Source of the DNA: Chitinophagaceae bacterium
GTDB lineage: Bacteria; Bacteroidota; Bacteroidia; Chitinophagales; Chitinophagaceae
Length of the DNA: 8,964 nt
Direction: 5' to 3'
NCBI GenBank assembly: GCA_947483345.1
Contig: CANKNL010000113.1
Span: 1-8,964 of the forward strand
Shown piece after piece: positions 1-5,975 of this stretch. Numbering within the stretch: the first letter of the stretch is position 1; the number at the start of each line of letters is the position of its first letter. The position numbers were made by a program, and so were the translations under genes. The notes below the pieces were generated by a model. The model had not been told where the DNA came from and did not search any database. It saw only the letters and a list, made by a program, of their open reading frames with translations.

Positions 1-1
1 A

Positions 2-1240
2 AAAGGCACCCTGTACACCGATGACCTTGAATATAATTTACGAACAGGTATTGCCACTTACAAAAACGGTGGACGAATTGTAAATGAAAAAACAGTTTTA
101 ACCAGCCGCGATGCTGTTTATTATGCCGATACCAAAGATGTTTATTTTAAAAATGATGTGCATCTAAAAGACCCTGACCGCAATATCTGGACAGACAGTT
201 TACTTTATAATATTAAAACCAATATAGCCACTTTTATTGCTAAAACAAATATTGTGGGTAACGATGGGAGCATCACAAACACCAATGCAGGTACTTATAA
301 TTTAGGAACCGGCGAAGCCCTATTTACTAACGGTGCAACGTTTAGCGACAGTACGCGAAGTGGTTCTGCCAAAACAATTGCATACGATAAAAATAGCGGC
401 ACACTTCAAATGGAAGGCAATGCAAAACTGGTTGACAGTGTAAACCAGGTTACTGTGCTAAGCGGGCAGGTGTTTGCCGATACCAAATTAAATTCTTTTT
501 TAGCCACCCGCAAGCCGGTCATGATTTTATGGAAAGATAATGACAGCACTTATATTGCTGCCGACACCCTTTTCTCTGGCCTGCGTAAATATGACAGCCT
601 GGAAAGAAAAATGATCACACAAAAAGACACTTTAAAAACTACGCTGGCCATAAAGACCAGTGATGCTGATTCCTCGATCAGGTATTTTTTAGGTTTTCAT
701 AATGTGCGCATTTTTAATGATTCTTTGCAGGCCGTTAGTGACAGCCTCCATTACTCTACGGTTGACTCTACCTTTAAATTATTTGGCGAACCGGTTGTAT
801 GGAATGACAATTCGCAGGTTACGGGGGATACCCTTTATATGTATACCCAAAACCAAAAACCAAAACGGTTGTATGTATTTAATAATGGAATGATCATAAA
901 TAAAACCGGTGATGGACTGTATAACCAGATTGGTGGACGAACCTTGAATGGTTATTTTGTTGATGGCTCTATCGATTATGTAAGGGTAAAAGGTAGTCCT
1001 GCCGAAAGCATTTTTTACCCGCAGGATGATGACAGCGCTTATGTTGGCATGAACCGCAGCAGTGGCGATGTGATTGATGTTTATTTTGTGAATAAGGAAT
1101 TGAATAAAGTAAAATTTGTAAATAATGTGGATGGTATTTTATACCCGATCAAGGATATCCCTGCTGATCAAAAAACATTAAGGGCTTTTAAATGGCTGGA
1201 TAAACGCAGGCCAAAAAACAAGCTGGAATTGTTTGAGTAA
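2..1240 (+). CDS. OstA/LptA-like LPS transport protein, 5'-truncated by window edge
   Basis: The frame is open from base 2 to the TAA at 1238-1240 (412 residues visible), so the start codon and probably a signal peptide lie before the window. The first in-frame ATG, at 158, is internal: the protein-like reading continues upstream of it with the same pattern. The sequence is built of recurring short beta-strand units in which an 'aDtl.Y' strand is followed by a 'v.f.g.v.v' strand, for example YYADTKDVYFKNDVHL, VSDSLHYSTVDSTFKLFGEP and VTGDTLYMYTQNQ. This is the pattern of the OstA/LptA beta-jellyroll family, which carries lipopolysaccharide across the periplasm to the outer membrane. Bacteroidota have a long 'OstA-like protein' of this type. 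Family membership is recognised from pattern, not from a search. It could instead be another multi-repeat periplasmic OstA-domain protein. The last 16 codons are duplicated downstream at 2293-2342. Confidence 0.8.
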   Translation, partial: KGTLYTDDLEYNLRTGIATYKNGGRIVNEKTVLTSRDAVYYADTKDVYFKNDVHLKDPDRNIWTDSLLYNIKTNIATFIAKTNIVGNDGSITNTNAGTYNLGTGEALFTNGATFSDSTRSGSAKTIAYDKNSGTLQMEGNAKLVDSVNQVTVLSGQVFADTKLNSFLATRKPVMILWKDNDSTYIAADTLFSGLRKYDSLERKMITQKDTLKTTLAIKTSDADSSIRYFLGFHNVRIFNDSLQAVSDSLHYSTVDSTFKLFGEPVVWNDNSQVTGDTLYMYTQNQKPKRLYVFNNGMIINKTGDGLYNQIGGRTLNGYFVDGSIDYVRVKGSPAESIFYPQDDDSAYVGMNRSSGDVIDVYFVNKELNKVKFVNNVDGILYPIKDIPADQKTLRAFKWLDKRRPKNKLELFE

Positions 1241-1281
1241 TTTATTATTCTTATCGTATAAACAATCTTAACTCTTTTTTT

Positions 1282-2263
1282 ATGAAAAAGGTTATTTCTA
1301 CTTTACTAACAATTTGTGTTACGGCTGTTTTGTTTGCACAGGATGTAAAACTAAATGACTCTGTAATTTTCATCAACGATAAGCCAGTTGCATTGTATGC
1401 AAAATTCCCCAGCCCGGCCCCATCTCACTTTAATATAGAAGTGTACAGTTTTGATGATTATGTGTTGATAAAAGCAGAAGTCATAAAATTTAATGCTCCG
1501 GTAATCGATTTAGAACCGTTTTATTTTTACGAATTAACTTTCCCTCCTACGGCAGATACTTTTGCCGTGTATATTGAAGATGAGGCCTTCCCCATTGTAC
1601 TGGCAAAAATTATCAGGGATTATGATCTCATCAACAAAAATGAACTAAACAGAAAAAATGTAACCCGGTTTATTGCACAATATTACGGGGGGGCCGGCTT
1701 TAGCGGCAAAAATAAAATCGGTTGAAGATTATCTTGATTCAACCCGTTATTTTAATGTGCAGGTTGACAGAGACAGAACCAGGCCGGTTAGTATCATCGA
1801 CAACAATATCATGCAGGATGGACTTATAATTGGGAAACTTTTTTACTCGACAGGTAAGAATATTAGCAATAGTACTAGGGTAAATAATTATCAAGATACT
1901 TATAATGACCAGTCTACAACTAGAAGAGATCCAAATAATCCTTTACAGTATTATCCTCAAAAATCAAATTCTAATATCAATTTCAGATCGCCTGTATACC
2001 AGGATTTTACTTCTTCCAATTACCAGCGAAATGCTACAAGCGCCCGAAAGTCTATATGTTATGTTAATGGCAGAATCATATTTCCCGATAAAAAATATGA
2101 CAGCTGGAAAAATCAATATGAAATAAACAGCAATAAAAAACCAAAGCTGAAGTCTGACAGAAATTTATACCAGGTATCAAAAGCGGAAATTAAAAATATC
2201 GACACGAATACCGATCAACTGTTATTAAGTATTTGCTCACTAATAGAGGATTACAGACTTTAG
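1282..2263 (+). pseudogene. Secreted protein of unknown function, copy 1, frameshifted at a G7 tract
   Basis: The start ATG at 1282 opens a 147-residue frame with an N-terminal signal peptide (MKKVISTLLTICVTAVLFAQ, cleavage expected near residues 19-20) that stops at 1725. Homology to the downstream copy (2383-3249) continues past the lesion in the next frame, to the TAG at 2263. The cause is one extra G in the run at 1687-1693: before it the two copies align at an offset of 1101 bases, after it at 1100. Removing one G gives 326 residues, ending in a C-terminal block (NLYQVSKAEIKN...LLLSICSLIEDYRL) shared with copy 2. Between the conserved halves, roughly residues 186-293, lies an N/S/Q/Y-rich stretch that does not resemble copy 2. 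The 570 downstream bases stay open, so the lesion is very recent, a sequencing error, or a reversible slippage site. I do not recognise the family; export to the periplasm or beyond is the only function-related statement supported. Confidence 0.75.
1687..1693 (+). repeat. G7 mononucleotide run at the frameshift point of copy 1
   Basis: Seven consecutive G residues follow TATTAC. The matching place in copy 2 (about 2788-2793) reads TATTATGGAGGGCC, with the run broken by an A and one base shorter overall. Six G would restore the 326-residue frame of copy 1. Runs of this kind are typical slippage sites and also typical homopolymer-error sites. Confidence 0.9.
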
Positions 2264-2292
2264 GTACGAAAAAAAGGAATTGAAAGAATTCT

Positions 2293-2342
2293 AATGGCTG
2301 GATAACCGCAGGCCAAAAAACAAGCTGGAATTGTTTGAATAA
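2293..2342 (+). pseudogene. Duplicated 3' tail of the ostA-like gene
   Basis: The bases read WLDNRRPKNKLELFE followed by TAA, matching the last residues of the gene that ends at 1240 with one substitution (K to N) and a synonymous final codon change. It has no start codon and no upstream coding part, so it is a passive remnant carried by the duplication. It may also carry the upstream promoter element of the following gene. Confidence 0.85.
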
Positions 2343-2361
2343 TCTATTATTCTTATCTTTT
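2331..2361 (+). promoter_or_regulatory. Possible promoter of the copy 2 secreted-protein gene
   Basis: TTG at 2331-2333 lies 20 bases before TATCTTTT at 2354-2361, close to the Bacteroidota pattern of a -33 TTG and a -7 TAnnTTTG box, with the last G replaced by T. The gene starts at 2383. The equivalent in copy 1 is TTG 1229-1231 and TATCGTAT 1252-1259, a poorer match. The -33 part lies inside the ostA 3' end or its duplicate. Based on motif only. Confidence 0.35.
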
Positions 2362-2382
2362 AACAATTTTAACTCTTGATTT

Positions 2383-3249
2383 ATGAAAAAGGTCATTTCT
2401 ACTTTACTATCAATTTGTGTTACGGCTGTTTTGTTTGCACAGGATGTAAGATTAAATGATACTATCATTTTCATAGGTAACCAACCTGTTGCCCAATATT
2501 CAAAAGCACTCTGCAAGTCAACCCCATGCTATAATATGGAGGTTTATAGTTTTGATGATTATGTGTTGATAAAAGCAGAGGTCATAAAATTTAATGCCCC
2601 GGTTGCCGAATTAAAGCCGTTTTATTATTATGAATTAACCTTCCCGCCCACAGCCGATACTTTTGCCGTATATATTGAAGATGAGGCCTTCCCCATTGTA
2701 CTGGCAAAAATTATCAGGGATTATGATCTCATCAACAAAAATGAACTAAACAGGAAAAATGTAGCCCGGTTTATTGCGCAATATTATGGAGGGCCGGCCT
2801 TAACTGCAAAAATAAAATCGGTTGAAGATTATCTCAACGACACCCGACATTTTAATGAACAAGTAATACGCGACAGAACCAAACCAGTTAGCATTATCAA
2901 CGACCGTATTATTATGCAGGATGGCATAAAAATCGGGCTGATTGTTGAGAATAAGAATTATACTGTTACCAACAGACCGGCAGGAATTGCAGTTGACAAA
3001 TCAAGTAATGGAAAAACAATGACAATGGTTACAGACCAGATCATTAACGCTGCAACTGAAACGCAAATACAAATGTCAAATGAAAGAGTAGTGGATAATA
3101 GCAGATATCATTCCAGAGGGTTTAGTACTGAAAAATCAAATGAAAAAAATTTATACCAAGTCTCTAAAGCGGCATTAAAAAAATCAGATAGTTATTCCGA
3201 TCAGCTCTTAATGTGGGTATGTTTTTTAATTGAAAATTATGAGCTGTAG
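2383..3249 (+). CDS. Secreted protein of unknown function, copy 2 (intact)
   Basis: A 288-residue protein with an N-terminal signal peptide (residues 1 to about 20, hydrophobic core ISTLLSICVTAVLF, then AQD), so it is expected to leave the cytoplasm by the Sec route. There is no lipobox Cys at the cleavage site. Residues 52-180 are shared almost unchanged with copy 1 (VYSFDDYVLIKAEVIKFNAP, the block around YIEDEAFPIVLAKIIRDYD, and ARFIAQYYGGPAL). Residues about 186-255 are unlike copy 1, and residues 256-288 are shared again. Two cysteines at 44 and 49 (CKSTPC) are absent from copy 1, where the equivalent segment reads KFPSPAPSHF. I see no catalytic motif and do not recognise the family. The start is supported by the signal peptide and by alignment with copy 1; no Shine-Dalgarno is seen, as usual in this phylum. 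It faces the aminotransferase gene, tail to tail, across 53 bases. Confidence 0.85.
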   Translation: MKKVISTLLSICVTAVLFAQDVRLNDTIIFIGNQPVAQYSKALCKSTPCYNMEVYSFDDYVLIKAEVIKFNAPVAELKPFYYYELTFPPTADTFAVYIEDEAFPIVLAKIIRDYDLINKNELNRKNVARFIAQYYGGPALTAKIKSVEDYLNDTRHFNEQVIRDRTKPVSIINDRIIMQDGIKIGLIVENKNYTVTNRPAGIAVDKSSNGKTMTMVTDQIINAATETQIQMSNERVVDNSRYHSRGFSTEKSNEKNLYQVSKAALKKSDSYSDQLLMWVCFLIENYEL

Positions 3250-3302
3250 ATTTACAATTTAAATCTTAGTGTCAATAGAAGAACATGTTGTTAAACAAAT
3301 GG

Positions 3303-4493
3303 TTATTGTAGTTTAGCAAGCGCCTCTTTAATTTTCGCAAATCCCTTTTCAATATTTTCCATGCTGTTGGCAAAAGAAATACGAATGCAGTCCGGTTCGC
3401 CAAATGCCCTGCCGGTAACGGTTGACACATGGGCCTTGTTCAACAAATACATACAAAGGTCATCGGCATTTTCAATTTTATCTTCTCCATCTGCTTTACC
3501 AAAAAAATGACTCACAGCCGGAAACACATAAAAAGCACCATCGGGTTCGCTGCAAACAACACCGGGCATGTCGTTTAATAATTCCATTACCCTTTTGCGG
3601 CGTTTGGTAAATTCTGCTACCATCAGGGCAGTGGGTTTCATATCGGTAGTTAGGGCGGTGATGGCAGCTCTTTGCGTAACGGCATTAGCACCGCTGGTTA
3701 TTTGGCCCTGTATTTTTTCGCAGGCTTTTGCAATGGTTGCATGGGCTGCCATATATCCCAGGCGCCAGCCCGTCATGGCATAGCCCTTACTTAAACCATT
3801 GATGATAATCACCCGGTCTTTTAAAAAATCAAATTGGGCAATGCTTTCATTGTGTCCTACAAAATTGATGTATTCGTATATCTCATCACTCATGATAAAG
3901 ACATTGGGATATTTTTTAAATACCTCTGCCAAAGCACTAAACTCTTCTTTTGAATAAACCGCCCCGCTTGGGTTACAGGGTGATGAAAACATAAACAGCT
4001 TTGTTTTGTCTGTTATGGCCTCTTCCAGTTCAGCAGGAGTAATTTTATAACCATTTTCAATACTGGTCTTCACAATTTTCACTTCCCCGCCGGTTAGCCG
4101 TACAATTTCTGAATAGGTAACCCAGAATGGAGTTGGAATAATTACTTCATCTCCTTTATCAACGATACTCATAACGGTATTAGCAATACTCTGTTTAGCA
4201 CCGGTACTTACTACAATCTGATCGGGGGTATAATCGAGGTTATTATCTCTTTTTAATTTAAAACAAACGGCTTCTCTCAGATCGAGAAAACCTGCTACCG
4301 GTGTATAATGACTGTAATTATCATCAATGGCTTTTTTGGCAGCCATTTTTATATGTTCCGGTGTATCAAAATCGGGTTCGCCTAAACTTAAATCGGTAAT
4401 ATCAAGCCCCTTTGCTTTTAATTCACGGCCAAGTTTGGCCATTTTTAAGGTTTCCGGTTCATTAAAGCGTTCTAATAAAGAAGATAATTGCAT
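3303..4493 (-). CDS. PLP-dependent aminotransferase, aspartate aminotransferase type (class I)
   Basis: A fold-type I aminotransferase, most likely aspartate:2-oxoglutarate transaminase, in the cytoplasm. Numbered from the ATG at 4493 (396 residues), landmarks are SLGEPDFDTP (about 36-45), STGAKQS (96-102) in the phosphate-binding region, W124, SSPCNPSG with N174, D203 and Y206 (SDEIYEY), the Schiff-base lysine K236 in GLSKGYAMTGWRLGY with R244, and the carboxylate-binding R371 in CIRISFA. All expected active-site residues are present and the length is normal. The frame also allows a TTG start at 4517 (404 residues), but the eight extra residues do not look like family sequence, and a good -7 box overlaps that TTG, which would put it upstream of the transcript. 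It follows the serine hydrolase on the same strand, 30 bases after its stop. Substrate preference (aspartate versus another amino acid) cannot be settled by eye. Confidence 0.92.
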   Translation of the reverse strand: MQLSSLLERFNEPETLKMAKLGRELKAKGLDITDLSLGEPDFDTPEHIKMAAKKAIDDNYSHYTPVAGFLDLREAVCFKLKRDNNLDYTPDQIVVSTGAKQSIANTVMSIVDKGDEVIIPTPFWVTYSEIVRLTGGEVKIVKTSIENGYKITPAELEEAITDKTKLFMFSSPCNPSGAVYSKEEFSALAEVFKKYPNVFIMSDEIYEYINFVGHNESIAQFDFLKDRVIIINGLSKGYAMTGWRLGYMAAHATIAKACEKIQGQITSGANAVTQRAAITALTTDMKPTALMVAEFTKRRKRVMELLNDMPGVVCSEPDGAFYVFPAVSHFFGKADGEDKIENADDLCMYLLNKAHVSTVTGRAFGEPDCIRISFANSMENIEKGFAKIKEALAKLQ

Positions 4494-4514
4494 GGGTTGG
4501 TTTTTGAATGCAGA

Positions 4515-4522
4515 CAAAAATA
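4515..4522 (-). promoter_or_regulatory. Possible -7 box for the aminotransferase gene
   Basis: On the minus strand these bases read TATTTTTG, an exact match to TAnnTTTG. Transcription would start about seven bases downstream, leaving a leader of roughly 15 bases before the ATG at 4493. No clear -33 TTG is found about 20 bases upstream. The box lies directly after the stop codon of the serine hydrolase gene (4524-4526), so the aminotransferase could be transcribed on its own. Confidence 0.4.
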
Positions 4523-4523
4523 G

Positions 4524-5846
4524 TTATTTATCGTACGTAAATAAAATGGATGATAAATTGGGTCTCCGTTTATATGGTCTCTTGAGTTCATCATCATAAA
4601 TAACCCTGCCCAGATTTTTCAAAAAAGGCAGCCCTATGCTATTATAGTCGTATTTATCATCATTTAAAATACCATCGCTATTGCAATAAATTGCAGCTGA
4701 TAAAAAAAACTCGATGTTGTTTTTAAAATCAACCACATAGGCCACATCTATCATTTGCCCATAGGCATCGCCCACCTTATTAAAAATGCGTATAGATTCA
4801 TTGGGTGTCACATTTTCGGCACCATAAAACATAAATTTACAGTATGCCGGCCAATAGTTTACCGTATCGGCAGCATAAGGCGGGTATATACTTTCAGTGG
4901 GGTATTGGCTCATGTATTTTAAAACAAAAAGTCTGTCCTCTTCCGAAATATTAAACCGTTTACCTGATTTTACTTTTTCGGGAAAAACCAGGCTGATGAG
5001 GATTTGATGCAAATCGTGCAGACTAATTCTGTTCTTTTTTGAAAAATCCATAGGCATCGCAATTAATTGATCTCCCTTATAAAATCCTGTTCCGATACTG
5101 TCCTTTCTTTCAGCATATTTTAAATGGCTTTTTTGTTCGGCTTGCGAATAAATTAGCTTACCCGCTCCGTCGTAAAATTTTACAGGATTGGTTTGTCTGT
5201 TTTCTTCTTCAGATAAAAAAATATTTAACCTGTGTAAAATCTGTACATCCTCATAACCCTTCTTTTTTAGTTCAGTATTAATATAGGCCTGGCCTAAAAA
5301 TTCATATAATCTGTTGTAGGCATCATTATCACTGACCATTAGAATTTTTTTTATGTAATGTGCAATTGTTGGCCTTCCATCTGGGGTTGTGGGGTCATTA
5401 AAAACAGATGTCTGTCCGCTAAATGCCGTTTCTGTCAGCATCGTTGTATTGCGATCGATCCCTTTATCCTTTAATTCATGAAGCTTTTGTAATGCCAATA
5501 GAACAACCGGTAATTTAACAGTAGATGCAGGATAAAAATACTGGTCTGCATTAATATTAAAATAATGATGGGTCAGGTCAGGTATGCCGTTTAATTTTCG
5601 GTTAATTTGGGTATACATGATTTGCACATTCCGGTCTTTATAATTGTTCAATATGTTAGAAAAATATGGTGGATATTTTTTCAGTAATGACACCAAAAAC
5701 GTATCGGTGCTACTATTAGGTTTAAGCTTTGTCTCCATTTGGTCTGTCTTGGCAGCTCCCAAGTTGGGGTGTTTAAGGGTGGTACAGGAAAAGAAAATAC
5801 CTATTCCGGCCAAGAAAACAAGTAATGCATTATTTTTACACATCAT
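4524..5846 (-). CDS. Lipoprotein serine hydrolase, class A beta-lactamase-like fold
   Basis: A 440-residue predicted lipoprotein. From the ATG at 5846 it starts MMCKNNALLVFLAGIGIFFSC, a short basic end, a hydrophobic core and a lipobox-like FFSC with Cys21 as the expected lipidation site. The frame extends upstream to 5933, but those extra residues would bury the signal peptide, so 5846 (or the adjacent ATG at 5843) is preferred. The catalytic domain has the motifs of penicillin-recognising serine hydrolases: S108-T-V-K111 (YPASTVKLP), S172-D-N174 (MVSDNDAYN), and K357-V-G in the place of the usual KTG. The family includes class A beta-lactamases and D-Ala-D-Ala peptidases. With a lipid anchor, a long C-terminal part and KVG in place of KTG, drug hydrolysis cannot be assumed; peptidoglycan-related or other hydrolase activity is equally possible. 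It is divergent from secDF. A weak minus-strand box TAGTTTTT (5898-5905) is the best promoter candidate I see. Confidence 0.82.
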   Translation of the reverse strand: MMCKNNALLVFLAGIGIFFSCTTLKHPNLGAAKTDQMETKLKPNSSTDTFLVSLLKKYPPYFSNILNNYKDRNVQIMYTQINRKLNGIPDLTHHYFNINADQYFYPASTVKLPVVLLALQKLHELKDKGIDRNTTMLTETAFSGQTSVFNDPTTPDGRPTIAHYIKKILMVSDNDAYNRLYEFLGQAYINTELKKKGYEDVQILHRLNIFLSEEENRQTNPVKFYDGAGKLIYSQAEQKSHLKYAERKDSIGTGFYKGDQLIAMPMDFSKKNRISLHDLHQILISLVFPEKVKSGKRFNISEEDRLFVLKYMSQYPTESIYPPYAADTVNYWPAYCKFMFYGAENVTPNESIRIFNKVGDAYGQMIDVAYVVDFKNNIEFFLSAAIYCNSDGILNDDKYDYNSIGLPFLKNLGRVIYDDELKRPYKRRPNLSSILFTYDK

Positions 5847-5920
5847 ATAAGCTGGTTTATACTGCAAGGTGAATAAAATTCTAAAAAAATCCAGTATAAA
5901 AACTAAACAGGTTTTTCCCC

Positions 5921-5928
5921 TATCTTTG
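5921..5928 (+). promoter_or_regulatory. Probable -7 box of the secDF promoter
   Basis: TATCTTTG is an exact match to the Bacteroidota -7 consensus TAnnTTTG and lies 47 bases before the secDF ATG at 5976, in the 129-bp divergent spacer. The -33 region (about 5898-5902) shows no clear TTG. A transcription start near 5935 and a leader of about 40 bases would follow. Confidence 0.55.
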
Positions 5929-5975
5929 CACACTTCTAAAAATTCAACAAAGAAGCTACTAAAACGACTATTATT

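Larger units (their letters stand above)
1191..2263 (+). repeat. Tandem duplication, unit 1 (ostA tail + spacer + secreted-protein gene)
   Basis: This unit aligns with 2293-3249. Recognisable similarity begins at AATGGCTGGATAA (1191) inside the last codons of the ostA-like gene, runs through the spacer and continues into the secreted-protein gene. The 50 bases 1191-1240 differ from 2293-2342 at only two positions by hand count. The right end is fixed only by the shared C-terminus, because the bases after the two stop codons are unrelated. Confidence 0.85.
2293..3249 (+). repeat. Tandem duplication, unit 2
   Basis: Second unit of the duplication, 1100-1102 bases after unit 1. It begins with a copy of the ostA 3' end and contains the intact secreted-protein gene. 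The bases just left of it (2264-2292) show no convincing match to the sequence left of unit 1, so the breakpoint lies at about 2291-2293. No insertion-sequence ends or target-site duplications are visible at either edge. Confidence 0.85.

Noticed and set aside
1673..2263. An independent gene starting at the ATG at 1673
   Set aside because: Its first codons lie out of frame within the conserved block of copy 1; homology to copy 2 shows it is the frameshifted continuation of the gene starting at 1282, with no signal peptide of its own.
2264..2292. An 11-base match (AAGGAATTGAA) to the ostA-like gene near 1094, as if more of the ostA tail had been duplicated and then deleted
   Set aside because: The match is short, AT-rich and not continued on either side, so chance is a sufficient explanation.
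2190..2516. A 108-codon open frame on the minus strand across the duplicated spacer
   Set aside because: It covers the ostA remnant, the signal-peptide region of copy 2 and the end of copy 1 in antisense. It has no recognisable features and no matching intact frame was looked for or seen at unit 1.
3288..3319. Inverted repeat TTGTTAAAC / GTTTAGCAA with a 14-base loop between the convergent genes, as a possible bidirectional terminator
   Set aside because: The arms are AT-rich with a wobble pair, overlap the 3' end of the aminotransferase, and no U-tract follows on either strand.
4327..4599. A 90-codon plus-strand frame over the aminotransferase start
   Set aside because: It is antisense to a strongly supported gene and carries no motif; it is a shadow frame.
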